This document shows, piece by piece, positions 9,128 through 15,790 of a stretch of DNA of 64,000 nt (positions within the stretch are counted from its first letter, which is position 1; the number at the start of each line of letters is the position of its first letter). The stretch is from positions 1-64,000 of the forward strand of contig DAHUZK010000059.1 of NCBI GenBank assembly GCA_027306605.1, read 5' to 3'. Made by a program: the position numbers and the translations under genes. The DNA comes from Acidimicrobiaceae bacterium (GTDB lineage: Bacteria; Actinomycetota; Acidimicrobiia; Acidimicrobiales; RAAP-2). Below the pieces are notes generated by a model, which was given only the letters and a program-made list of their open reading frames with translations, was not told the DNA's origin and did not search any database.

Positions 9128-9862
9128 TCACAATGTGCTCGCACTCGTTCCACGGCTCGCAACCGAGTGAAAAACCTCTCCAGCATTCAGTACAGCAACA
9201 ATGCGACTCTGCATGGCACAATTCTGCGACCTGTAACTCTCGAGCGCACGCTTCTTTTCGGATGACAAAGTTGTTCCAACGCACATTGGCTCCAAGATCC
9301 AAGGTCCATCATTCCATCGGCTCAATGCGTCGCGCCTATGACCGGCGTTCTCGGCCGCGTATGGCATGTCCTCGTACACGATCATCTCGATTTGCGGCTG
9401 TGTTCGCCTCCACATCCTCATCGCGGCAGCAACGATTAGATGGTCGACATGAGCGATCCCCAGCGGGACAGCCCACCTCGTGGTTCCACATATTGCGGCC
9501 TGGCGGTCCGAACACAACGCGTCGACTGCATCCCTTATCGTCCGAGCAAGCTTCCTGGCCCTCTTCGGTCCCCGATACCCGTAAAGACGCTGTCGGTATT
9601 GAATGTCCCAATAGGGCAGCGCCATCTGGTGTGCCTTCAGCAATCTGCATGCTTCTTCGTCCTCGGCCAATCGCGCCGCGATCACGTCGTCACCGTCATT
9701 GAACTGGCACTCCGCGTCCCAGGCCGTGAGGGGGCTCGCCGGCCGGGGGCCCCCGCCAAAGACGGTCAGCAAAACAGAACCAGGATTCTGGACGAGGAGC
9801 GCAGAAGCGGAAAGTGCTGCGTCGTCCAAGTGGGGCGAAACGACGACCAAGGGTGCTGCCAA
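9128..9862 (-). CDS. PIG-L/LmbE-family deacetylase
   Basis: A 244-residue protein. The zinc-binding motif appears as SPHLDDAALSASA at the N-terminus (family consensus PHPDDE) and the second histidine region as GIAHVDHLIVA near residue 135. Family members remove acetyl groups from N-acetylglucosamine-type substrates, including GlcNAc-inositol and mycothiol conjugates; the exact substrate is not visible here. The HLDD variant keeps the metal ligands. The start is TTG at 9862, and the frame continues open a little upstream, so the start is uncertain. Base composition is lower in GC than the core genes. It is convergent with the exporter permease and has no partner gene. Confidence 0.8.
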   Translation of the reverse strand: MAAPLVVVSPHLDDAALSASALLVQNPGSVLLTVFGGGPRPASPLTAWDAECQFNDGDDVIAARLAEDEEACRLLKAHQMALPYWDIQYRQRLYGYRGPKRARKLARTIRDAVDALCSDRQAAICGTTRWAVPLGIAHVDHLIVAAAMRMWRRTQPQIEMIVYEDMPYAAENAGHRRDALSRWNDGPWILEPMCVGTTLSSEKKRALESYRSQNCAMQSRIVAVLNAGEVFHSVASRGTSASTL

Positions 9863-10051
9863 GGAGAAACCGCCTTCCGGTTTGAGCGCTGCGGATTTTA
9901 GTGGCTCAATCGACGGACGGCACAGGCGAGCCCGGCCCTGCAGGGCATCTTCGAGGCATCGGATCCGACGTGGCGTCCATCCTGCTCGCCGCAGTCGCGG
10001 TCGGTAACGATCCGGAGTGGATGAACGATGAATCGGCGTCCGCGGTGCTCG

Positions 10052-10309
10052 TCAGTGAAGACCACTCATCTGGCTTCGCACTTTCGGTCGGATGGCGATC
10101 AGATACCAACCGCCGAGGAAGAACCCGAGTCCGAGAACCGTAGCTACGACCAGTACGGCAATCCATGCAGATTTGTTGGAGCCCGCGGCATAGAACGCCG
10201 TGCCGGACCGGTTTGCCGCATCGACAATCGCCACAATCGACACGACCACGCTGATGATTGGGATGAGCATGAGGCCCACATTTGGGCCACCCATCACGTC
10301 AGCGATCAT
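10052..10309 (-). CDS. DUF2516-like small membrane protein
   Basis: An 85-residue protein with two hydrophobic segments (VGLMLIPIISVVVSIVAIVDA and WIAVLVVATVLGLGF) separated by a loop with FYAAGSNKSAW, and ending in a short basic tail after YLIAIRPKVR. This layout (VDA, then AAG.K, then a second helix and RP.VR) matches actinobacterial DUF2516 proteins, whose function is unknown. ATG at 10307-10309 lies about 10 bases after AGGGAAGG. An upstream extension of 87 codons in the same frame is poor in protein character and was not used. Confidence 0.65.
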   Translation of the reverse strand: MIADVMGGPNVGLMLIPIISVVVSIVAIVDAANRSGTAFYAAGSNKSAWIAVLVVATVLGLGFFLGGWYLIAIRPKVRSQMSGLH

Positions 10310-10487
10310 CGAGTCGGGCCTTCCCTGTCGTGCTCGAGCTTGTCTTGCCACCAAAGAGTAGCCCTTCGGCGAGGTGGGCTGCCGACCTGATGCCGGTGGA
10401 CGAGTGCCGAGGCGGTGCGGCAGGCATGTTCGGGTGCGATTGGTCCAACCCAGGAATCCCACTCGCCGTCGCCTAGCGTCGTAGATC

Positions 10488-11430
10488 ATGGACTCAGATC
10501 CCCGATCGGATCGCCATCTGATGGCGGCGATTGAGGCCCTGGGAGAACGCGGTCTAGGGATCGAAGGCATTCACGTGCGCGTTCATGACAGGCAGCCGAT
10601 CGAGGTCCACCGATTCCTCGACATCCGGCGCGACATCTTTTTCAGTGTCGAAGACCTTCACCTCGATCGCGGTTGGCATTGCGCAAGCCGAGGGGCCTTC
10701 TCCACATGGAGGATCTGGTCCTGTCTCATCTTGGACACCTGACAGCCGATCCAGCGCCTGGTGTGCAAGCGATCACGGTCCGGCACCTGATCACCATGAC
10801 ATCGGGGATCACCTATCGATGGGAAGATCCCGATGTCGATCACCCCGGGGACCCGGCCAGCGACATTCTTGGGCACGCCGCTGGGCGACACACCCTGGTC
10901 CACGTTTGCCTATAGGGGCGGGAGCACCTACATGCTCAGCCGCATCATCCACGCCTGCTCCAGTCAGGACCTTCGCGGCTACTTGCTTCCCACGGCTGTT
11001 CAACCGGCTCGGCATCAACAATCCGCAGTGGCATCGCTTCCCGTTGGGGTATTCCATCGGTGCGGTCGGGCTCCACCTACGCACCGAAGAAATCGCAAGG
11101 TTGGGACGCGCTTTGCTCGACAACGGTCGCTACGGTGACCTTCAGCTGATTCCGACCGACCACGTCGCCAGCATGATCGACGACAACGTACCCACTGACG
11201 GCCACTTCGCCACTCGCGCGGTGGCGTCCCACCCGGAGAGCGAGCGATACGGCCGGCATGTATGGATGTGCGCCCGGGACGATGCCTGGCGAATGCACGG
11301 CCTCTATGGTCAACTCTGCATCCTGCTCCCTCATCAGCAAGCGTGCGTCACGATCACCGCCCGCTATCAAGGGGAGACTTCCAACATCCTGGACGCCGTC
11401 TGGTCCACGATTGTGCCCGCACTGGATTGA
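10488..11430 (+). pseudogene. Serine hydrolase (beta-lactamase class C/esterase type), frameshifted
   Basis: Protein similarity runs continuously but jumps between reading frames at least four times. It starts with MDSDPRSDRHLMAAIEAL in frame 3. Near 10645 it moves to frame 1, with the catalytic SxxK seen as FSVSKTFTSIAVGIAQAEG. Near 10690 it moves to frame 2 (MEDLVLSHLGHLT, TVRHLITMTSGITYRW). Near 10860 it returns to frame 3 (TFAYRGGSTYMLSRIIHAC). Near 10990 it returns to frame 1 (FNRLGINNPQWHRFPLGYS) and runs to 11430. The family uses SxxK and YxN-type motifs for hydrolysis of beta-lactams or esters. With this many disruptions it cannot make a full enzyme. A cluster of sequencing errors is possible but less likely, since neighbours read cleanly. 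Confidence 0.8.
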
Positions 11431-11756
11431 CCAATGCAGTCCCACGAGATCGACCGCCACCGACGAGCGGCATGTTCGCGGCGGGGTTGACTCCAGCATC
11501 CAGGACGGGACGTCGGACCTCTGCGATGCCCTTCCACACCTTGTTGAATCCGTCCGCGTGATATTCGCGGGATGAACCTGGGCAACCTCGGCGAGTCCAA
11601 CGGACTATCAGAGAGTTACCCCTGGTCAAAATGGGTGTCGGAGGGCCGGAGTATTCGAATCCCGATTGGCGGATCCGACCGATGGTCCTGGGCCGATAGG
11701 CCGGCCGGAGGCCGGCGGGTGCGTTCCCTGTAACACAGCACCCTCAAACAGCATCA
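11431..11756. other. 326-bp intergenic region
   Basis: No intact gene is seen. A minus-strand frame between 11629 and 11431 contains a protein-like stretch (DGFNKVWKGIAEVRRPVLD) that could be a remnant of an older gene, but I do not recognise it. The 11-bp match to the tRNA-Leu end at 11635 lies here. Confidence 0.35.
11635..11645. repeat. Candidate left attachment site (11-bp match to tRNA-Leu end)
   Basis: GTGTCGGAGGG is identical to 18405-18415, which covers the 3' acceptor end of tRNA-Leu(GAG) and one flanking base. It would delimit a 6.8-kb element together with the recombinase end. The flanking sequence does not form a tRNA. Short matches can arise by chance, so this is a hypothesis. 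Confidence 0.35.
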
Positions 11757-12188
11757 TTACTTCTCTAAAACCGGGATCAGCCTTTCGCTCACCCAGGCTC
11801 TTACCTCTTCCAACAAAATCGAGCGAGCCGCGACCGCCTCGACGATCTCCGCGGTCTCGGCGCCATCAGGCTCGTCGCCCGACGGGGGTTCCCAACGAAA
11901 CCCGTTGATGGCAGCAAAAAGGATGGCGCAAAGCAATGCGGTGCGCTTGTTCCCGTCTGGCAGGGCGTGATTGCTCGTGATCGCTTGCAGGAGGACGGCG
12001 ACCTTCATGGCGAAGTCGGGATATTTCTCGAAGTCGCCGAAGCCGGCTGCCGGAGCGGCCAGTGCGGACCCTGCCAGAGTTTCGTTCGTGATCCGGCGTG
12101 CCGTTTCGATGTCCACACCGAGCGCTTCCATGGCTGCCCGGTGGAAATCGGAGAGCTCGAGATAGAGAACCTCGCGCCCCTCGGTCAC
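11757..12188 (-). CDS. Doc-type toxin of the Fic superfamily
   Basis: A 143-residue protein. The active-site loop reads HALPDGNKRTALL near residues 74-86, matching the Doc variant (HxFx(D/N)xNK) rather than the AMP-transferring Fic form (HxFxxGNGRxxR). Doc proteins inactivate elongation factor Tu by phosphorylation; that activity is inferred from the motif. The conserved Phe of the motif is Leu here. The start is GTG at 12188. The upstream gene ends 8 bases before it, giving the standard antitoxin-toxin order. The pair lies at the left part of the proposed mobile element, where such modules often stabilise the DNA. Confidence 0.85.
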   Translation of the reverse strand: MTEGREVLYLELSDFHRAAMEALGVDIETARRITNETLAGSALAAPAAGFGDFEKYPDFAMKVAVLLQAITSNHALPDGNKRTALLCAILFAAINGFRWEPPSGDEPDGAETAEIVEAVAARSILLEEVRAWVSERLIPVLEK

Positions 12189-12196
12189 GACGCCCG

Positions 12197-12412
12197 CTAC
12201 TGCGCCAAGCGGTCGAGTGCGGCTCGGTTCTTCTCCCCGGTCATTCGGAGAAGCGCCTCAACGTCCTTCGTCGTGTCCTTGCCGGCCTCTCGGTCCGCCT
12301 TGATGCGCGAGATCAGCTCCTCCTCGGAAGTTTCGGAACTGCTCGTCTCCGGCTGTGTGGCGCCCTTCCTCACGGATCCATTCTGCCACCCAGATGCGAC
12401 CATTTCGCCCAC
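12197..12412 (-). CDS. Putative antitoxin of the Doc pair
   Basis: An acidic 71-residue protein, or 68 residues if translation starts at ATG 12403 instead of GTG 12412. Its middle is rich in Ser, Thr and Glu (TQPETSSSETSEEEL) and its C-terminus is helical (TTKDVEALLRMTGEKNRAAL). I do not recognise a Phd or other DNA-binding domain, so the assignment rests on size, charge and position: it ends 8 bases before the Doc gene. The C-terminal helix could be the toxin-neutralising segment. A GC-rich repeat lies upstream at 12451-12492. Confidence 0.6.
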   Translation of the reverse strand: MGEMVASGWQNGSVRKGATQPETSSSETSEEELISRIKADREAGKDTTKDVEALLRMTGEKNRAALDRLAQ

Positions 12413-12450
12413 TCAGCTCGGAGCACCAATCCGACAAAGCTAGTGACGCC

Positions 12451-12492
12451 CGGGCAGCCGCCCGGAGCGGTTGCCTCTACGGGTCCGGAGCA
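12451..12492. repeat. GC-rich intergenic repeat, copy 1
   Basis: It contains GCAGCCGCCCGGAG followed, 25 bases from its start, by ACGGGTCCGG. The same two blocks with the same spacing recur at 15209-15250. It lies 39 bases upstream of the Doc antitoxin start. The left palindrome arm seen in copy 2 is not preserved here. Confidence 0.55.
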
Positions 12493-12634
12493 GGGCCCCA
12501 GGGTCACGAGAGCCAAGCCCGCCCAGGGGGTTGCTTGCACGAGTTGCATGCGCCTCAAACGGCACCCTGGGGACACCCAATCCCTGTCCTCCGGAGTCGC
12601 CCGGCTACGCGTCATCTTCCAGCGCGAAGATGGG

Positions 12635-13270
12635 ATGGTGTCGTTGCCGTTCACACACCTTCATGCACCAGCGACGGGACGGATTGCGACGCTTCTATTC
12701 CTGGCGGTCGTGGCCGCAAGCTGCTCTTCGGCTCCCACGGCATCTAGCTCCTCGACCAGCACTTCTTCGGCACCCCGCACGACGACTGCGAGTGGTCCAG
12801 TGCTGGGTCCCGACGGACTTGGGGTTGTCGGAGTCGGAAGTCAACAGTCGGACGCTGTCTCGACCATGACTCGCTATCTGGGGCAGCCCACTTCCACGAC
12901 CCGCGGCAATTGTCACAACACGACTGAGGTTGAGTAGGGTGATTTGTCCCTGGAGTTCACCTCGGGGAAGTTCACGGGCTATCGCTATCTTCCAGGTGGA
13001 CTTGCCGAAGTGGGCAATCCCACGACCACCAAACCGATAGCTCCCGGCGGCAATCCTCAGCTCAGCACCGCAGCGGGAGCGACGCTCGGCATGACCCTCG
13101 CACAGGTCCGCCCTCTCTATCCGGCTGCCGATTTTTCGGGAGTTGGCGGCGGGGCAATCGTGGCCCACGGCACCACTGGAAGCGACCGACTCTTTCTCGG
13201 GTTCTTCGCCAGCGACCTGTCCACTCCACTCCAAGAGATCAAGGGTGGGGTGACCTGTGGGGACTTCTGA
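12635..13270 (+). pseudogene. Lipoprotein gene interrupted by an in-frame TAG
   Basis: ATG at 12635 opens a lipoprotein signal peptide (ATLLFLAVVAASC, lipobox AASC) followed by a Ser/Thr-rich linker. The frame continues to 12934 and meets TAG at 12935-12937. The same frame then resumes without shift (GDLSLEFTSGKFTGYRYLPGG) to a TGA at 13268-13270. The intact protein would be about 211 residues, secreted and lipid-anchored. I do not recognise the domain. A single TGG to TAG change (Trp in EVEWGDLSLEF) would explain the break. Without readthrough only a 100-residue fragment is made, and the second part lacks its own signal peptide. Confidence 0.7.
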
Positions 13271-13388
13271 CCTTGGGGGAATGATGCGCCTCCATTCGCC
13301 GGGCTGGGGTGACGCCACCTGCACATCCGGGACAGGGGCTACCTCGGCCTTCCGAACCGAATTCGGATGGCTGGGGTCATATCAGGGA

Positions 13389-14033
13389 ATGTGGCAATGG
13401 ACAGGCATCAGAAAAGCTCTCTTCGGCGCGCTGGTGTTGCTAGGGGTCATCGTCCAGCCTGCAGTCGCAGTTGGGGGTTCACCGTCCTCGAGCCACCTGT
13501 ACGGAGGCCTGATAAGGGCCAGCTTTCCGGCTGGGTGGCATGTTCTCGAGCACGAGGCTTCTTTGACCTCGCAGTCCAATTCGATCGTGTACGCCTCGAA
13601 CCAGCCGATTCATTTCACGTGCACGACTACGACACAAAGGCCGGGGTTTACAGACACACAGTGTCGAGGACCCTTGACCCGGCTCAAACCCAATGGAGTG
13701 CTTCTGCGATGGGACGCGAACGGTTTGCCGCGTTGGAACATCAATGACGATGGCGGACAAGGGCGAAAGCTGATGATCGACGGACTGCCGGCCAAGGTGC
13801 AGGTCACCGCACACGGGACCTGTTGGGCAGCCGTGGTGACCTTGGGCACCAACTCGTCAATACAGAAGCAGGCGGCGATCGGGAGTCAGGAGACCATCAG
13901 TGCAGTGGTCCCCGCGCGCATCCCCAACAACTTCCTGACCTTCAACGCCTGCATCAGAGGGCCGGATTTGACCAAGCTCTCCAAATCGGTGATGGAGTTT
14001 CTTCGCTCGACCAAAGTGGTGCAGCCGTCTTGA
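13389..14033 (+). CDS. Secreted protein of unknown function
   Basis: A 214-residue protein. ATG at 13389 gives a clear signal peptide (ALFGALVLLGVIVQPAVAVGG, cleavage expected after AVA); the longer frame from 13257 has no signal-like character. The mature part has four or more cysteines and a Thr-rich stretch (HFTCTTTTQRPGFTDTQC), consistent with an exported disulfide-bonded domain, but no family is recognised. It lies 118 bp after the broken lipoprotein gene in the same direction, and the two may have been one secreted-protein operon. A perfect dyad at 14084-14101 probably ends transcription. Confidence 0.65.
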   Translation: MWQWTGIRKALFGALVLLGVIVQPAVAVGGSPSSSHLYGGLIRASFPAGWHVLEHEASLTSQSNSIVYASNQPIHFTCTTTTQRPGFTDTQCRGPLTRLKPNGVLLRWDANGLPRWNINDDGGQGRKLMIDGLPAKVQVTAHGTCWAAVVTLGTNSSIQKQAAIGSQETISAVVPARIPNNFLTFNACIRGPDLTKLSKSVMEFLRSTKVVQPS

Positions 14034-14083
14034 TTGAATCCGAGTCGGACGCCGCCCATGGGTGCCTCCGAACGCCGGCCTGA

Positions 14084-14101
14084 GGTCACATATTTGTGAC
14101 C
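14084..14101. terminator. Perfect dyad between convergent genes, likely terminator
   Basis: GGTCACA and TGTGACC pair perfectly around TATT. It lies 50 bases after the secreted-protein gene and between convergent transcription units, so it may act in both directions. No strong T-run follows. An operator role is possible. Confidence 0.45.
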
Positions 14102-14230
14102 GGTTTACGCCAAACGCTTGCTCCTGCAAGCAGCCCCTTGGTATCCGATATCGAGGTCATTCGTTTGGCACCTGACCTCCGTCGATTCCGCACGATGTGT
14201 TCGCTTCCGGCCTGAATCGGCAGAAGAACG

Positions 14231-14497
14231 TCATTCGAGCACCGTCCGCTCTGAAAGCAGCTCGATCAGGGCCCGAGGAATAACAGGGGGACGCGAAAGC
14301 AGTGACTGAAGCTCGTCCCATTCGACATCATCGAGGACGAACACGCTTCGGTCAGAGAGTTCACGCGCGGCCGCTTCGACTGCGTTTCGCACGATGAAGT
14401 CATTTGTCGACTCGCCTCGGGCCCCAGCAGCTTGGCGAAGGACGGCGTGTTGTTGTGGGGTAAGGCGTAGGCTGAGCCGCTTCGATTCTTGCGTCAT
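14231..14497 (-). CDS. DUF1778 (TacA-like) antitoxin without adjacent GNAT toxin
   Basis: An 88-residue protein. It has the ribbon-helix-helix start of DUF1778 (KRLSLRLTPQQHAVLRQAA), then NDFIVRNAVEAAARE and the C-terminal toxin-binding part ending FVLDDVEWDELQSLLSRPP. Family members normally precede and neutralise a GNAT acetyltransferase toxin (TacT). Downstream of this gene there is only 200 bp of non-coding sequence and then a convergent gene, so no acetyltransferase is present. The ATG at 14497 follows the stop of the PIN gene by 5 bases, placing it third in the RHH-PIN-DUF1778 unit. It may repress the operon or counter a toxin elsewhere. Confidence 0.85.
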   Translation of the reverse strand: MTQESKRLSLRLTPQQHAVLRQAAGARGESTNDFIVRNAVEAAARELSDRSVFVLDDVEWDELQSLLSRPPVIPRALIELLSERTVLE

Positions 14498-14502
14498 TGG
14501 AC

Positions 14503-14925
14503 TTAGATGCTTTCCCCGAACTGCTCCAGGAACTCTCGGGGCGACACGACGGTCACGACATCGGACCTCCATCGCTGGAGCGTATGGTCCCCGGTGACCA
14601 AGAAGTCCACCTCTGCCTCCAACGCGAGCGCCGCCAGGTAGTCGTCATCGGGGTCGTCTGTAAGCCGTGCGACGTTCGGCGGATCCGCGTGAACGGTTGC
14701 ACTGTGTTCCAAGAGCTCGACGAGCTCGGCGATGTCCTCCGACAAGATCTGGCTCGAGAACTTCGACCGGCTGACCACTTCGACGAACTCAGCCACAAGC
14801 TGCGGCGACACGATCAACTCGAATCGGTCTCGTCTCCATCCGCGCAAAATCGCATCGGGCGGACTGTCTTTTCCCAACAGAGCAGAAATGAGCACGCCCG
14901 GGTCGATCACCGCCCGGATGGTCAA
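14503..14925 (-). CDS. PIN-domain ribonuclease toxin
   Basis: A 140-residue protein with a PIN fold. Acidic active-site residues are visible: the N-terminal Asp in AVIDPGVLISALLG, Glu in LVAEFVEVV, the DDPDDDYLAALALE cluster and Asp in LVTGDHTL. It belongs to the group of stand-alone PIN toxins that cleave RNA. The start is TTG at 14925, overlapping the stop of the upstream RHH antitoxin by 4 bases (TTGA), which gives strict coupling. The DUF1778 gene follows after 5 bases. The active site looks complete. Confidence 0.85.
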   Translation of the reverse strand: MTIRAVIDPGVLISALLGKDSPPDAILRGWRRDRFELIVSPQLVAEFVEVVSRSKFSSQILSEDIAELVELLEHSATVHADPPNVARLTDDPDDDYLAALALEAEVDFLVTGDHTLQRWRSDVVTVVSPREFLEQFGESI

Positions 14926-15155
14926 GCCGAACGACGCTCCTTGCGGCTCGCCCGGAGTTCCTCATACGCCAGCTCCATCGCCGCCTCTTCGTCGAGATCG
15001 AAACGCTCCTGGATTCGTTCGACCGCTCGGAAACCCAGGTCTCTCACGAGAGCTCGCTCGACAACGGCGGCGACGTCCGTGCCCCGACGCTCAGCTTCAG
15101 CCTCCGCACCCGCGGCGATGTCGTCGGACACCTCGATCGTGATCTTCTGGGACAC
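14922..15155 (-). CDS. Ribbon-helix-helix-type antitoxin of the PIN toxin
   Basis: A 77-residue protein starting with GTG at 15155. The N-terminus (QKITIEVSDDIAAGAEAEAERRGT) resembles a short beta strand followed by helices as in Arc/CopG-type repressors. The C-terminal half is acidic then basic (RFDLDEEAAMELAYEELRASR), typical of the toxin-wrapping tail. It overlaps the PIN toxin start by 4 bases. It probably represses its own promoter; the palindromic repeat at 15195-15243 is 40 bases upstream and is a possible site. Confidence 0.75.
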   Translation of the reverse strand: MSQKITIEVSDDIAAGAEAEAERRGTDVAAVVERALVRDLGFRAVERIQERFDLDEEAAMELAYEELRASRKERRSA

Positions 15156-15194
15156 GTCCCAATTGTGCCAGTCAGCTGCAACCGATCGAGGCAG

Positions 15195-15250
15195 GACCGG
15201 TCAAGGCCGGCGCAGCCGCCCGGAGGGGAAGCCTTGACGGGTCCGGGCAG
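15195..15250. repeat. GC-rich palindromic repeat, copy 2
   Basis: GACCGGTCAAGGC (15195-15207) and GCCTTGACGGGTC (15231-15243) are inverted copies with one mismatch in 13, enclosing the block shared with 12451-12492. It lies upstream of the RHH antitoxin start on its coding strand. It could be an operator, a terminator or a mobile small repeat. Confidence 0.55.
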
Positions 15251-15275
15251 CTCCCCCGTCGGCGACAATGGCCGA

Positions 15276-15293
15276 GGCCGCCTCTAGGCGGCC
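15276..15293. other. Perfect palindrome upstream of the replication module
   Basis: GGCCGCCT and AGGCGGCC flank CT. It sits 60 bases before the first gene of the hypothetical-Rep-recombinase run. Rolling-circle origins of the Rep_trans family use strong hairpins, so a replication origin is one option; a terminator for upstream transcription is another. Confidence 0.35.
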
Positions 15294-15352
15294 TACCTGC
15301 GATTTTGGCCGCTTCAGGGTGGGTTGTCGCACCCCTGCGACAACATTGGCCC

Positions 15353-15784
15353 GTGACTGATGATCTCGATTTCCGAAGCGACAAGAGCGACACCGTGGAG
15401 GGAAAGGGCAATGCAGGCGCCCGCTGGGATGCGTACCACTTCGGTCTCGACGACGACGTGCTGGCCGAAGCGTTCCCCTCCCCCACGCCGAACGTCGAGG
15501 ATTACGACGAGCTGGTGCGCGACGACATCGCTGCCGACGCCCGAGAGGAGTCCGAACTGATCGGCTTCTGGGTGGCCTGGCACCTCGCCGGAGGCTTCCA
15601 CGCCCTTGAGTCCGGCGGGTGGCACAGGGCCACCATCTTCCGCAAGGTCCGGCGCTTCCGTTCGCGCTACGGCATGCACCCCGACGAGTACTCGTTTCCC
15701 TGGATCCGACTCGACCTCGAGCGAGCCTGGGCCGCCGGTATCGCCAGCCGCATTGAGACGAACCGCGGCGACTCCCCGTACTGA
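15353..15784 (+). CDS. Hypothetical protein of the mobile element, 143 aa
   Basis: The start GTG at 15353 is chosen because residues before it lack protein character. The N-terminus is acidic (DDLDFRSDKSD), and the second half is basic and Trp-rich (WHRATIFRKVRRFRSRYGMHP), suggestive of nucleic-acid contact. I recognise no family. It ends 6 bases before the Rep-like gene, and composition matches that gene and the recombinase, so the three probably travel together. It could be an accessory replication or regulatory protein of the element; this is inferred from position only. Confidence 0.6.
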   Translation: MTDDLDFRSDKSDTVEGKGNAGARWDAYHFGLDDDVLAEAFPSPTPNVEDYDELVRDDIAADAREESELIGFWVAWHLAGGFHALESGGWHRATIFRKVRRFRSRYGMHPDEYSFPWIRLDLERAWAAGIASRIETNRGDSPY

Positions 15785-15790
15785 GTATCG

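Noticed and set aside
9901-10143. 80-codon frame opposite the DUF2516-like gene
   Set aside because: It overlaps a better-supported gene on the other strand and has no recognisable protein pattern.
11635-11700. tRNA-like sequence with TTCGAATCCC near a copy of the tRNA-Leu end
   Set aside because: No T stem, anticodon arm or acceptor pairing can be formed around it. Only the 11-bp match is kept as a candidate attachment site.
12935-12937. Pyrrolysine or general TAG recoding
   Set aside because: TAG is used as a normal stop elsewhere in the window (for example the Doc antitoxin and the DppB-like gene), and no pyl genes are visible. A nonsense mutation is simpler.
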